DNA from: Planctomycetota bacterium
GTDB lineage: Bacteria; Planctomycetota; Phycisphaerae; Sedimentisphaerales; Anaerohalosphaeraceae
Direction of reading: 5' to 3'
Length of the DNA stretch: 64,000 nt
Assembly (NCBI GenBank): GCA_013349435.1
Contig: DUZQ01000006.1
Coordinates: 1 to 64,000 of the forward strand
Part shown: positions 49,654-59,828 of the stretch, in pieces
Numbering within the stretch: the first letter of the stretch is position 1
Layout: each line of letters begins with the position of its first letter
Program-made: the position numbers and the translations under genes
Notes under the pieces: generated by a model
The model's input: only the letters and a program-made list of their open reading frames with translations
Told to the model about the DNA's origin: nothing
Databases searched by the model: none

Positions 49654-50316
49654 TTATTTTTCCGGAATAAGGCTATTGCCTTGTTTATCAACCAATAACT
49701 GAACCATATCCTGTCGGGTACGCTTGAATTCATCCGTCGTTTGCAGTGCCAGATTCAGGAGTCCGTTGCTGAGCCGATCCTTGTCATTTATCCGGTTCAT
49801 CTCTATCCGGTCCAAAGCTGCTAAAATCCACTGGCGCTCGTGGATTTGGGCATCACTAATGGATTGTATTAGTTCGGTAAGAAGCTCGTTCGTCGCTGTG
49901 TTCGAGGCGGCTATTGTCTGCAATGCAAATCGATTCAAATCTTTTTGATGCTGTTGGTCAAGCTCGTCTCTAAGCTGAACATAGCTTGCAGCCAAATCAG
50001 CCCTCCAAAGCTGCTTCATTTCCTCAACAAGATCAGATCGAAAAGAGTCTTTCAAAGCACTTCGCAGTTTGTCGGTATCAATTGCAGGGGTGGCGAATCT
50101 TGCTCCGGCGTATCCGGCAAGGACAAGCACAACCGCTGCTATCGCAAATTTGCCGAACCGGCGCAAAATGAGAACCATGTTTTTGGGCTTAGACTCGCTC
50201 TTGTGGGCCTGACTATTATCAAGACGATGCATCACCTTATCTGCAATCGAGTCGCCGGCTGCTATAGCCCGTCCGAGGTCTTCGAGCCTTTTTTCAATGT
50301 CGTTTTTTTCTTTCAT
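49654..50316 (-). CDS. Single-TM protein, probable anti-sigma factor
   Basis: Cytoplasmic N-terminus, one TM, coiled-coil exterior; overlaps the ECF sigma gene by ATGA. Confidence 0.65.
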   Translation of the reverse strand: MKEKNDIEKRLEDLGRAIAAGDSIADKVMHRLDNSQAHKSESKPKNMVLILRRFGKFAIAAVVLVLAGYAGARFATPAIDTDKLRSALKDSFRSDLVEEMKQLWRADLAASYVQLRDELDQQHQKDLNRFALQTIAASNTATNELLTELIQSISDAQIHERQWILAALDRIEMNRINDKDRLSNGLLNLALQTTDEFKRTRQDMVQLLVDKQGNSLIPEK

Positions 50317-50876
50317 AACTCGTACCCTTTCAACATTTTTCGCAAACGCTCATGCGCCCTTGAAAGCTGCTTTGTTACGGTTCCTACGCTCCTGCCGCAG
50401 ATGTCGGCAACCTGTCGAACGTTGTTGTCGCCGAAATACCGCAGCATAACGACCTGCCTTTGTGCCTTCGGCAGCTTCAAAACTGCGGCTAAAAGCTCTT
50501 TTTTTGTCGAATCAAGCTGTCCATCGTTGTTTGGGTCTGGAATACAGGCAAAGTTTTCCATTTTCTCGGCCCTGCTCATCCGCCGGGTGGCATCTAATGC
50601 ACAGCGGGCGACAATCCTCAAGAGCCAGGGTCCAAACGCAGCCGGGCTTCGAAGCCGGGCCAATTTCTCATATGCCTTTATAAAAGCCTCCTGGGCTGCG
50701 TCATCAGCCGCATCCGCATCGGTATTACCAAGAATGTTCAGGCCGACCGCCCGCACGGGGGCCTCATAACGTCGCACAAGCTGTGCGAAGGCAGCACTGT
50801 CGCCGTCTAAAACCAGCCCAACCAACTCGGCATCAGATAGAGTCAATAACAAGTCTCCTGATTTCAAAAGAAGCAC
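50313..50876 (-). CDS. ECF-type RNA polymerase sigma factor
   Basis: FAQLVRRYEAPV, AAQEAFIKAYEKL, PKAQRQVVMLRYFGDNNVRQVADICGRSVGTVTKQLSRAHERLRKML. Confidence 0.92.
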   Translation of the reverse strand: MLLLKSGDLLLTLSDAELVGLVLDGDSAAFAQLVRRYEAPVRAVGLNILGNTDADAADDAAQEAFIKAYEKLARLRSPAAFGPWLLRIVARCALDATRRMSRAEKMENFACIPDPNNDGQLDSTKKELLAAVLKLPKAQRQVVMLRYFGDNNVRQVADICGRSVGTVTKQLSRAHERLRKMLKGYEL

Positions 50877-50950
50877 CTTCTAATATATAGACCGTCCGGG
50901 CGGCCAAAATGCGACAAAAAAATCGATTTTTTTATACTACCCTGCCGGTG

Positions 50951-52621
50951 CTACTTTTTGGTGATTTGTTCACTATCTTCGTGGTTAGGCTGGTCAGGCG
51001 AGAAGTCCCGTGTTTCATCCAGCCGGGATTTTTCAATAACTCTCCATAGTGGCGGAATAAGCTCAGGGACGAGCCATCTGCTGCCGCACCGGTGGCATCT
51101 TTCCATATCAGGGCGTCTGGGGCAACCGCAATTGGCACAGGTAACTAAAGCGAGCTGTGGGCGCGTCAGCCTGTATGTGATATAAGCAGCCAGGCCGAAA
51201 GCCACTGTTGTAAACGCCCACCAGCATTTCGCCTTGCTACTAATTCCAACTTTGCGCGCATCTTTCTCGACCCGCCATGCTAAAAGCACACTTATCGCCA
51301 AAGATGGCAATATCACCCAGAGGCCAAGGATGTATTCGACAAGTCCCTCCCGGCTGCAATAAGCTCCCTTGCGTCCAACAAGCGAATTTGGCAAAATAAA
51401 AAGTGACCTCGGTCCATCGGCTCCATCAAACATAAGAGACGTAAAGTAAGCAGCCAGTTGAAGAATCGGCGCGTGCAGGGTTTCCAATACAAAATTGGCA
51501 ACCCAAAGCCCCGGCCCACCTCCAAACCTTGATAGCTCAACATCTCCCCGTTCTTCTCGTATCGGGTTGCCGTCTTCATCAAAAACGAGAAATCCCGGTC
51601 TGAAGATATCCGGTCCAATGCCACCTGCAATTAGTCCGGCATAGCTACCCTGGATTGATATCGGCTTAACTTCATATGCCAAAGAACCTCGAACGCCGGG
51701 CCACGGTAGCGCACCTATGCGTTCTTCCAATTCAAGGGTCTCCAGGTTGAGCTTATAAATCGTACCCGAATTATCAAGAACGAGTTCCGAACCGGTTCCC
51801 GTAATAAAACTAACTTTCTGCAGGATAGACTCATATCTGGCATACTCTACAACTTTGCCGTTGGGACGTGTTTTGTATTTGGTTATCTTGCGTTGTGGAG
51901 GGGTCAATATGGGGCCCATCATCGCCCTGTCATTTTTTATCAGCCGGCCAATCTGTACGATGTTTGGTTCGATCTTCGGACCAGTCTGAACTTCTTTTTT
52001 TTCAAAATCAATCCGCACAAACTGCGACGTGTCTCTATCAAAGACAACTATATACGGTAACCAGACATTCCTGAAGACTAAGAAGTCACCAAATCGCCCG
52101 ATGCCGCCCGGCTTTTGTGAAATGCCTCGAGGGCCGGCATACCAATTGATTTTTTTGATCCATTTGCCTGTCCATCTACCCTTGTCATCAAGTCCTTCAC
52201 GGCCAATATCACAGCTAACAAGGAGGCCTAAAGCTTTATCGAAGTAAAACATATGCCTCCACCCTTCGTACTCTTCAGAAAATCCATAAATGTCCGGTGA
52301 AACCAACTGTTCCGAACGGTTATCCGGATCAAAGGCTTCGAGAAAGCCGAGGTTTGCCATGATATCATCATCTGCTTGAATCACAATGGAGGAAGGAGAT
52401 GCAACGGCATTGGAGTCGGTTACCGACTCCTTCGGCCACATGTCCCAATCACCCAGGAGTCCCGAAGGTGACTTCCTCACTAGTGCCATATCCGAGGGCA
52501 TCAGGTCCAAGAGAGTTTGCAGGCAGAGAAAACGCCCGAAAAAAAGCACTGTTGATAATACAACGACCGCCATAAAACCGGCAAAGACAACGTTAATGAC
52601 ATAACCTTTTTGAGAATTCAT
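50951..52621 (-). CDS. Membrane protein with C-terminal zinc ribbon
   Basis: N-terminal TM, beta-rich middle, C-terminal TMs, CANCGCPRRPDMERCHRCGSRW. Confidence 0.7.
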   Translation of the reverse strand: MNSQKGYVINVVFAGFMAVVVLSTVLFFGRFLCLQTLLDLMPSDMALVRKSPSGLLGDWDMWPKESVTDSNAVASPSSIVIQADDDIMANLGFLEAFDPDNRSEQLVSPDIYGFSEEYEGWRHMFYFDKALGLLVSCDIGREGLDDKGRWTGKWIKKINWYAGPRGISQKPGGIGRFGDFLVFRNVWLPYIVVFDRDTSQFVRIDFEKKEVQTGPKIEPNIVQIGRLIKNDRAMMGPILTPPQRKITKYKTRPNGKVVEYARYESILQKVSFITGTGSELVLDNSGTIYKLNLETLELEERIGALPWPGVRGSLAYEVKPISIQGSYAGLIAGGIGPDIFRPGFLVFDEDGNPIREERGDVELSRFGGGPGLWVANFVLETLHAPILQLAAYFTSLMFDGADGPRSLFILPNSLVGRKGAYCSREGLVEYILGLWVILPSLAISVLLAWRVEKDARKVGISSKAKCWWAFTTVAFGLAAYITYRLTRPQLALVTCANCGCPRRPDMERCHRCGSRWLVPELIPPLWRVIEKSRLDETRDFSPDQPNHEDSEQITKK

Positions 52622-52632
52622 AATTGGTTCCC

Positions 52633-53274
52633 TCATAAAGGCAGCGAAAGAAACTTATGCCACGTCCATATCAGCGAAGCAACGGTAAATAAAACCAATA
52701 TTATTATTGATTCGACGCCAAAGCCTTTGATTGCCACGACTAATATCAAAGCCGCTGACAGGGCCACACCGAACAAAATCGCCATCAGCTTGCTCGACCG
52801 CCATCCAACCTGCAGACCTATCGCATAACAGCAGACAAATGTTGCAAGTATTGTAGCAAATGACCTGATAAGAAAATTCATGTCCAGTGGCACCGGCCTG
52901 GCAAAGATTTTCAGCAAAACTACATCCGTAACCACAAGGGGGACAAACATAATCAATATCAACATCACTCCGAGCACTGTTCGGGCAATGAAAATTCGGC
53001 CTCTGGTAGTCGCTAATACCGACAAAAAAGTTGATAACTTTCTTTGACTATCGTCATTCATCTGTGCGGCACCACAGCCGGCCGCTACAAACGCACCGCA
53101 AAGCAAATAAGGCCACAGTATCCGGACCATAATCACCGGTATGCCGATGGGAAGGTAGGCGACACCTTCCAACACCCCTTTAATGACAATGGTGATAATA
53201 ATCGCCGGCACAATTGCCGCCAGGAGCAATAATGCAATGTTGTCAATCAGTTCTCTTTTTATAAGTGTAAACAT
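52633..53274 (-). CDS. ABC-2-type transporter permease
   Basis: MFTLIKRELIDNIALLLLAAI plus multiple TMs; next to an ABC ATPase. Confidence 0.8.
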   Translation of the reverse strand: MFTLIKRELIDNIALLLLAAIVPAIIITIVIKGVLEGVAYLPIGIPVIMVRILWPYLLCGAFVAAGCGAAQMNDDSQRKLSTFLSVLATTRGRIFIARTVLGVMLILIMFVPLVVTDVVLLKIFARPVPLDMNFLIRSFATILATFVCCYAIGLQVGWRSSKLMAILFGVALSAALILVVAIKGFGVESIIILVLFTVASLIWTWHKFLSLPL

Positions 53275-53290
53275 TTTAATATCCCTTGAA

Positions 53291-54193
53291 TTATATTTGG
53301 TCCGGCATCGGTTCAGGATGCGTACATTCAATAAATATCTCCTCGAGACTCATCGGTATTTCGTCGCAACTGGCCGGCTTGAATGTTTCAATCATGGCCT
53401 TTTTCTGCTGGTTCCAATTCGCCACTGTTATTACCATCTCCCTGCCGGAGTTACTCTGACGTATTATCTCGGTCATATGCAAATCGGTTGGTGCGTCTTG
53501 GGGGAAAATCACACGGAGTTTCTTGATGCGGTTCTTCAACTCGTCAAGTGAGCAATCCACAACGAGCTTGCCGGCGACTAAAATGCCTATTCGTTCCGCT
53601 ATGCGTTCGACGTCGCTTAGTATATGAGAGCTGAAAAGAATCGTCCTTCCGTCGCGTTGAATCAAGTCGATGGCAAGTGCAAGAAACTGGCGTCTGGCGA
53701 CGGTATCGAGGCCGAGGGTCGGGTCGTCAAGTATTAGAACCTCAGGCTCAATGGCCATGGCAAGTGCCAGGTTCAACTGGGCTCGCATGCCTCCTGACAA
53801 TTCTTTTACCTTACGCTCCATAGGCAGCCGAAAGGTATCCATGAGTTGTTTGAAAAATTTATCGTTCCATCTTCTTGAAAGACCCTTGCACAGCGCCACG
53901 AGCCGGGCGACCTTATAGTTCTGGATAAGCTGATGTGCCTCGGCCACGTATCCGACACGACTCTTTTGTCGGGGTTCTAATCGGCGCGAGTTCTCACCGA
54001 GCAGGAAAGTCCGGCCTCTGGTGGCTGTCTCAAGACCCATCAGGATACGAATTATCGTGGTTTTGCCGGCACCATTTCTGCCCAAAAGCCCGTAAATACA
54101 GCCCGTGGGGACCTCGAAATCCACGCCATCCAAGATGCACCGGCCGCCATAGTACTTCACAAGGTCCCTGACTTCTATTACACCGCGTTCCAT
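53291..54193 (-). CDS. ABC transporter ATPase
   Basis: GLLGRNGAGKTTIIRILMG, KELSGGMRAQLNLALAMA, EVLILDDPTLGLD. Confidence 0.93.
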   Translation of the reverse strand: MERGVIEVRDLVKYYGGRCILDGVDFEVPTGCIYGLLGRNGAGKTTIIRILMGLETATRGRTFLLGENSRRLEPRQKSRVGYVAEAHQLIQNYKVARLVALCKGLSRRWNDKFFKQLMDTFRLPMERKVKELSGGMRAQLNLALAMAIEPEVLILDDPTLGLDTVARRQFLALAIDLIQRDGRTILFSSHILSDVERIAERIGILVAGKLVVDCSLDELKNRIKKLRVIFPQDAPTDLHMTEIIRQSNSGREMVITVANWNQQKKAMIETFKPASCDEIPMSLEEIFIECTHPEPMPDQI

Positions 54194-54197
54194 TTTC

Positions 54198-54593
54198 TCA
54201 TTCCTCTGAATCTGTAAATTTGAACTTTTTAGCGGTACCGTCGAACCACTCGCCTAATGTTCGTGCATCAATCTGCATGTGAACCGCCTCGACAACGAGT
54301 AGCTCAATCTGCTCGCAAAGCAATTTCTTGCGAACGCTTTTGCTGAGATTACTCGAAAGCTCGGCCACATAGGCCCCGGCCCCCGGCCGGGTAACGATGA
54401 TGCCATCCTGCTCCAATTGTCTGTAGGCCTTTGAGATGGTATTTGGGTTCAAGACGAGCTGAGCCGCCAACTGCCTTACTGTCGGAAGTTTATCGGCCGC
54501 CTTGAGTCTTCCCAGGGCTATGTCTCGTTTTATCTGGTCGATTATCTGCTGGTAAATCGGCCTGGTCGAAGCATTGTCTATTTTAATCTGCAT
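54198..54593 (-). CDS. GntR-family (YtrA-type) regulator
   Basis: PIYQQIIDQIKRDIALGRLKAADKLPTVRQLAAQLVLNPNTISKAYRQLEQDGIIVTRPGAGAYV. Confidence 0.93.
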   Translation of the reverse strand: MQIKIDNASTRPIYQQIIDQIKRDIALGRLKAADKLPTVRQLAAQLVLNPNTISKAYRQLEQDGIIVTRPGAGAYVAELSSNLSKSVRKKLLCEQIELLVVEAVHMQIDARTLGEWFDGTAKKFKFTDSEE

Positions 54594-54610
54594 TATACTA
54601 CCCAAACATT

Positions 54611-54631
54611 TGTACTACTTCATATAGTACA
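54611..54631. promoter_or_regulatory. Putative GntR operator: perfect 7-bp inverted repeat, 7-bp spacer
   Basis: TGTACTA CTTCATA TAGTACA just upstream of the GntR start. Confidence 0.65.
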
Positions 54632-54773
54632 AGTATAACACTTATCCGGCTTTTGTCAAGCCTTTTTTGAAAAAAAAGCATTTTTTTTTGCTGGAAACAT
54701 CATACAAAAAACGTCTTTTTCGGCATCTGGAGGCCAAAATGGAAAATATCTTCGAATTTTTCCGAGAAAATGG

Positions 54774-54804
54774 TTGACATCACATAGTATGTGTAGCATA
54801 ATAT
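54774..54804 (+). promoter_or_regulatory. Putative sigma70-type promoter with palindrome in the spacer
   Basis: ttgaca at 54774, cataat/taatat at 54797-54804; CACATA-G-TATGTG at 54781-54793 between them. Confidence 0.45.
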
Positions 54805-54875
54805 GTAATACTAATCATTACAAGATAATAGCTTATTCCTTGTATAGGTTTTTACAATAAGAAAGGTTTACATAT

Positions 54876-55032
54876 GTCATTCCGAGCGTAGCCCCGTACC
54901 GTATGGTACAGGGCGGAGTCGAGGAATCTATTAAACAGATCCCTCCACTTCGTAGCCCTTCGGGCTACTCCGGTCGGGATGACAGTGTAGGATGCTTTAC
55001 ATTACCTCGGTCGGGATGACGGTGTAGGATGC
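54876..55032. repeat. Composite palindromic/direct repeat (gtcattccgagcgtag... type)
   Basis: gtcattccgag arm versus tcgggatgac arm; cggtcgggatgac(a/g)gtgtaggatgc directly repeated at 54971 and 55009. Confidence 0.75.
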
Positions 55033-55129
55033 AAATGTAGCGCGAAAACTAATAAGGCTTACAGGACTTTAATGGTTAAGGTTATCGGAATCGATTTTAA
55101 CAGTAATTTCACAATTTGGAGGTTTTCAG

Positions 55130-55480
55130 ATGAAGTTTGAGCGAGAGCTATTGAAAGGTGTGGCGCCGGTGGTGGTGCTGGAGATTCTGTCGCGCGGCCG
55201 GATGTACGGCTATGAGCTGAGCGAAGCGATCGAGCAGCGAAGCGGCGACATCCTGACGTTAGGACGAGGGACGCTTTACCCTTTGCTGTACAACTTAGAG
55301 GCTAAGGGCCTTGTCGCCGCCGAGTGGGCCGAGAGTGAGAACGGCCGAAAGCGCAGATACTACTCGATTACCGGCAAGGGCAAGGACCAGTTGGCCCGAC
55401 AGAAAGAACAATGGCTGCAACTTGAGCGGGGTGTAAAGTTAGTGTTCGGCCTGGGCGGCGTAGAATTAGGGCCGGCGTAA
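55130..55480 (+). CDS. PadR-family regulator
   Basis: LEILSRGRMYGYELSEAIEQRSGDILTLGRGTLYPLLYNLEAKGLVAAEW. Confidence 0.92.
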   Translation: MKFERELLKGVAPVVVLEILSRGRMYGYELSEAIEQRSGDILTLGRGTLYPLLYNLEAKGLVAAEWAESENGRKRRYYSITGKGKDQLARQKEQWLQLERGVKLVFGLGGVELGPA

Positions 55481-55544
55481 AGCTCTGACAATAATATGGA
55501 GACAGTATCATGGCCAAACAAGGGCAAGAAATAAAGGTTGTATT

Positions 55545-57596
55545 ATGAAGGCTGTAAAAGTCATCCTGGCAATTATTACGGGTGCGCTTCTCGGAGTAAT
55601 GCTGGAGTTTATAAACCTGGTAGCGGGGCGGCTTGTGTTGCCTCCATATATTCTCTTAACAATAATGACACTCCTTGCAGCGGGAATCAGCTTATTCATA
55701 CCAACAAGGTTCGTTGTAATTGTGCTGATTGCGTTAATACTGTTTCTCGTAAATGCGGTTGCCGCTGTGTATTTTCTTAGCGCTTTTACAATTATCCTGA
55801 TAGCCGGCCCGATTCTGATTTTTTTGGTGGGCTGTATTTACCTTGCTTTAAGAAGAGCAAGGGAAAAAGCCGCAAGCCAGGAATACGATATTGAACATTT
55901 GCCGGACTGTGTAGGAAAGTACATAGAATCGGTTATCCGGAATATGCGCTACCGGCGAAAGGTGCGCAACGAGGTAAGGGAAGAATTGGCGGGACATTTC
56001 GAGGATGCATTAGCTGATTGCCAAGATGACGACAAAAGAAATACGATGATTGAACATCTAATAGAGAAGTTCGGTGATGAGAAGCTGTTAGCGACCCTTA
56101 TCCGGCGTGGCAAGAAGCGCTGCCGGCCGTTGTGGCTCAAAAGAATGATAAGAACCTGTCAGGCTGCAGGGTTATTAATCGCACTGTTCTTTTTGTACAC
56201 GTTGTGGTTTACATACGGCAGGTACAGAGTTGACATCGATTATCTTGAGGTGATAAATGAGATGGGCCGGGCGGGCGTTTCGGAAAGCGAGAACGCCTGG
56301 CCGTATTACGAAAAAGCCGGTGCACTCTACGTCCAGCCGGAAAAGTGGATGAAGAACTTTATTCGGAGCCAATGGAGCACGTTACTCAAAAAGTCTGAAG
56401 AGCCGATCGAGGCCGCAAAAGAGTATTTGGTAAAATGGCTCCAGAAAAATGAAGACGCCTGGCAACAGTTTGCAATGGGCAGTTCGAAGAAGCGATGTTT
56501 TATGAAATCCGAAAACTTTACAGGCGAAGACTTCATATACGAAGAAGGCGTTATAAAATCAAAAAACTCTATAGACGAAGAACAGAAGTGGCTGGCAGCA
56601 TTAGTTTATCCCGCAGGTAATATTTTTGGCGACATGCTCAGGCTGGGCAGGTGGCGACTGTGGAGGCACCTGCAGCAAAACCGGATTTCCGAGGCAATAG
56701 AGGATATTTTCATAATGTTAAAAGCGGCAAGAAACCTTCAGGGCCAAAACAACCTCTGGTATGAACATGCAATCAGTCAAGTTTACACCGGTTCAGCATG
56801 TGAGGTGCTGACATACATAGCAGCAAGTGAAAAGCTGTCGGCGATGGATTTACAAAAGGTTTATCAACGACTATTACAAATACCACTACAAGATTGTCCG
56901 CATTGGAATCCAGAGCCGATACGAACAATATTCCTGGACACAGTTCAGCGGATATTTACAGACGGAGGCCCAGGTGGTGGGCATATAATTCCCGTCAGGT
57001 TAAAAGACTTTTACACTTTGTACTCACCGTGCGAGAGGGATAAACCCAAAAAATCTCTGCCTTTCTATATTGCGCAGAGTATGAATCATGCAGGCCGGGA
57101 CGAAACCATCGCCGTGTACGATGAGCTTTTCGAGTCTCTCAGCAGAGACCTCAAAACCAGCCCCTATCAGCGAGCTATAAAAGAGGGCTATACAGCGAAG
57201 CTTGCATCCGCCCTTTCCGAGAAGAGGTATTCGCTTATTCATCACCTGCTCATTAAAAATATCCCCTTCAGGATTAGACTTGCCGATAGGAGGTATCAGA
57301 CTATAGCCCAATATGAAGCGACTAAAACGATTCTTGCTCTAAAACGTCGGCAACGGGAAAAAGGTGAATGCCCCGAAAAGTTGGAGGAACTTGTAAAGGC
57401 AGGTTATTTGAAACAAATTTCGGACGATCCCTATAGCGATAAACCGTTGAGATATGAACGAAGAGAAAACGATTTTGTGTTATATAGTGTGGGCGCAAAT
57501 TTTGAAGATGATGGCGGCAAGGTTTTTACGGACAGCAAAGGCAAAGTCATAATGTGGGCGGATGAGGGTGATGCGGTTTTTTGGCCGGTGCAGTAA
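55545..57596 (+). CDS. Membrane protein with HAAS-like segment, paired with PadR
   Basis: RKVRNEVREELAGHFEDALADCQDDDKRNTMIEHLIEKFGDEKLLATLIRRGKKRCRP; TM segments. Confidence 0.65.
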   Translation: MKAVKVILAIITGALLGVMLEFINLVAGRLVLPPYILLTIMTLLAAGISLFIPTRFVVIVLIALILFLVNAVAAVYFLSAFTIILIAGPILIFLVGCIYLALRRAREKAASQEYDIEHLPDCVGKYIESVIRNMRYRRKVRNEVREELAGHFEDALADCQDDDKRNTMIEHLIEKFGDEKLLATLIRRGKKRCRPLWLKRMIRTCQAAGLLIALFFLYTLWFTYGRYRVDIDYLEVINEMGRAGVSESENAWPYYEKAGALYVQPEKWMKNFIRSQWSTLLKKSEEPIEAAKEYLVKWLQKNEDAWQQFAMGSSKKRCFMKSENFTGEDFIYEEGVIKSKNSIDEEQKWLAALVYPAGNIFGDMLRLGRWRLWRHLQQNRISEAIEDIFIMLKAARNLQGQNNLWYEHAISQVYTGSACEVLTYIAASEKLSAMDLQKVYQRLLQIPLQDCPHWNPEPIRTIFLDTVQRIFTDGGPGGGHIIPVRLKDFYTLYSPCERDKPKKSLPFYIAQSMNHAGRDETIAVYDELFESLSRDLKTSPYQRAIKEGYTAKLASALSEKRYSLIHHLLIKNIPFRIRLADRRYQTIAQYEATKTILALKRRQREKGECPEKLEELVKAGYLKQISDDPYSDKPLRYERRENDFVLYSVGANFEDDGGKVFTDSKGKVIMWADEGDAVFWPVQ

Positions 57597-57792
57597 TTTT
57601 CAATTTTCTATTGGGGCCATCCCCTTGGCTTTCGGCCAAAAGGCTGCCACCAAATCAAAACCAGATTCGGCGCTGGAGTTTATCCCGCACGGAGTTTACC
57701 CCGCACCACGATGCGGGGATGCGGAGCGGGAATGACAAAAGGCGGTGCGATGAATCGCACCTACAGCTATTCACTAAACACAAACGACTAGC

Positions 57793-58293
57793 TTAGTAGT
57801 AGTAAGTGAATTTGATGTCTGCTTTCCAGACATCGGGGCCGCCCTTTTGTTTTGTGAGTTTTAGCTGCTCACACTGCAGGTCGGGCCATTGGAATAGCAT
57901 ATTTGAAAGAAACTGTGCGAATCTTTCCACATCGACCGGTTCTATTTTAACATTCGCACTTTTGGTTTTTCTGCCGCCGCGTTTGGTCTCCCTGCCGGCC
58001 TGCAGTGAATAATCAGAAGGTGGTATTTTACAAATCTTGGCAAACTGTTCAACCGCAGTGGCATAATCAAACTGGCGGGACGCACCCTTTTGGGTCTGAT
58101 ACTCGAGTCGCTGGGGGGCAAGTTCCAGTATTTGAGTTATCCAGCCCTGCGAGTCTTTGTATTGCTTTTGTTTTCTGTCCCAGCTGTTCCCGGCGGCAGG
58201 AAGCGAGACGCCCCATGCAAAGACCACCCACAAAGCCGCAGACAGTGGAATAATCGCATAGTAAAAATTCGGATTTTTCAAATATTCCTTCAT
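57793..58293 (-). CDS. T2SS GspM-like protein (by position)
   Basis: Single N-terminal TM; directly downstream of the GspL/PilM-like gene. Confidence 0.5.
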   Translation of the reverse strand: MKEYLKNPNFYYAIIPLSAALWVVFAWGVSLPAAGNSWDRKQKQYKDSQGWITQILELAPQRLEYQTQKGASRQFDYATAVEQFAKICKIPPSDYSLQAGRETKRGGRKTKSANVKIEPVDVERFAQFLSNMLFQWPDLQCEQLKLTKQKGGPDVWKADIKFTYYY

Positions 58294-58308
58294 CTATACA
58301 CCTCAGTA

Positions 58309-59754
58309 TTACCGACTTAGTTCAAGGGTTATTGAAAACGTGTCCCTGCTGCCTTTCTGGTTAAGATTCTGCTGCAGGATTTTGAAGTTCTTTTTCTTGA
58401 AAGCATTGAAAAGACTCAAAGTTCCGGACCTTCTGTTTGTGTCGCCCGTGATTCTCATACTCTTGGGCGTGATTGTTATCGTATCAATTTTCAAGTCGAT
58501 TTTCTCCGGTGCGGATGTAAGGGCCTCGAATATTCGTGTAAGCTTTGCGGGAATCGACTCATCATCACCTATAAGCCCTTTTTCTCTTTTGAGTATGGCG
58601 CTGTATTCCCGCTTTAGCCTGGAAGGTATCGGCTCCTGTGCGGGCGGTTTTGCACCTAACATAACATCGGAGTACTCGGCCCTGAGTTTTTTATCGAGCC
58701 GATTTGTGTAGCTGTTTTTTTTGAGAATCTCCACCTGGAAGTGCGCCGCTGCGGCCAACATCAAAATCGTAACTGAAATACTGATAAGCCTCAGTGCCTT
58801 TTGCAGGACTAATTTCCTGCCCATATATGGAGCAAAGTCCTGTCTGAAATCGGTTTTCTCAGTCCTGCCAATCTCAGACAGCGCCGAGCCGTACGCAATT
58901 GCAAAACCAGCATCAGTGATTTGAGTGGATGATGATACCGTTTGTCCGGTTTCCGGCGGTCGCGGTAAATCTATTGTTTGTATTTCCAGCCCGGTTTTTT
59001 CTGCAAGCCGATTATAGTCGATATCCCCCGAACGTCCGGCGATAAGCAATGAACCGACAGGGCGAGCAAGTTTCAGCGAGGCAGTCGTAAGCGGGATTTG
59101 CCTTGCCAGAACCGATGTCTTGTCTTGTGATGAGCCGACAAGGAAACTCCTGACGACAGGCGCATTTTTCGTGCTTGAAGGATTGATAATGATATAGCAT
59201 GAGCGCTCGGAGAATATCGCCAGCACCGGCCCAGAGTCATCACCTGATGGTTCCAGATAGTGTCGGAAAAACCTCGTCAGACACACGACATCAGGCTCTA
59301 TTGACATCGGCTCGACACCACCAGCCTGCATGTCTTCAAGAATATCGGTCAGCAACCGGCGGTTTGCCGAGAAAACCGCAACATCCGAGCCGCTTTGGTC
59401 GGTGGCCGTTACGTTAAATGCAATTGCCATATTCGCCGCATCTGTGGCCAGGACCTCTTCTGCATCAAATCTGATGGTTTGAGCAATCTGCCTGAGGCTT
59501 GTAAATTCCGAGTGCAGCTCGTGTTGTGTAAAGAAAGCACAATCAAGAGCGACTGTAACCGAGCGGAAGCTTCGGCCCCTGTCGGCGATTTTCCGGGCTA
59601 CAACAGATGCCAAGGATACTCCCGGGTCCTCGGCGGAATCTGCCGATACGCTGAAACAGTCCTGAACGTTTATATTTGGTTCGTGATTTGATAATAGTAC
59701 CGCCGTAGCATTCTGCTGCGATAGATACACACCTAAACAGCCTTTTTTTTCCAC
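58309..59754 (-). CDS. GspL/PilM-like protein
   Basis: LGVYLSQQNATAVLL...SVTVALDCAFFTQHELHSEF; actin-like half, then a TM at RKLVLQKALRLISISVTILMLAAA. Confidence 0.65.
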   Translation of the reverse strand: MEKKGCLGVYLSQQNATAVLLSNHEPNINVQDCFSVSADSAEDPGVSLASVVARKIADRGRSFRSVTVALDCAFFTQHELHSEFTSLRQIAQTIRFDAEEVLATDAANMAIAFNVTATDQSGSDVAVFSANRRLLTDILEDMQAGGVEPMSIEPDVVCLTRFFRHYLEPSGDDSGPVLAIFSERSCYIIINPSSTKNAPVVRSFLVGSSQDKTSVLARQIPLTTASLKLARPVGSLLIAGRSGDIDYNRLAEKTGLEIQTIDLPRPPETGQTVSSSTQITDAGFAIAYGSALSEIGRTEKTDFRQDFAPYMGRKLVLQKALRLISISVTILMLAAAAHFQVEILKKNSYTNRLDKKLRAEYSDVMLGAKPPAQEPIPSRLKREYSAILKREKGLIGDDESIPAKLTRIFEALTSAPEKIDLKIDTITITPKSMRITGDTNRRSGTLSLFNAFKKKNFKILQQNLNQKGSRDTFSITLELSR

Positions 59755-59828
59755 TCGGTCAACTCCTCAATACGGCTTTTCTTATCCCAAAATGTGTTTT
59801 TCGCTTTTACAATCTTCATTTTTTTACT

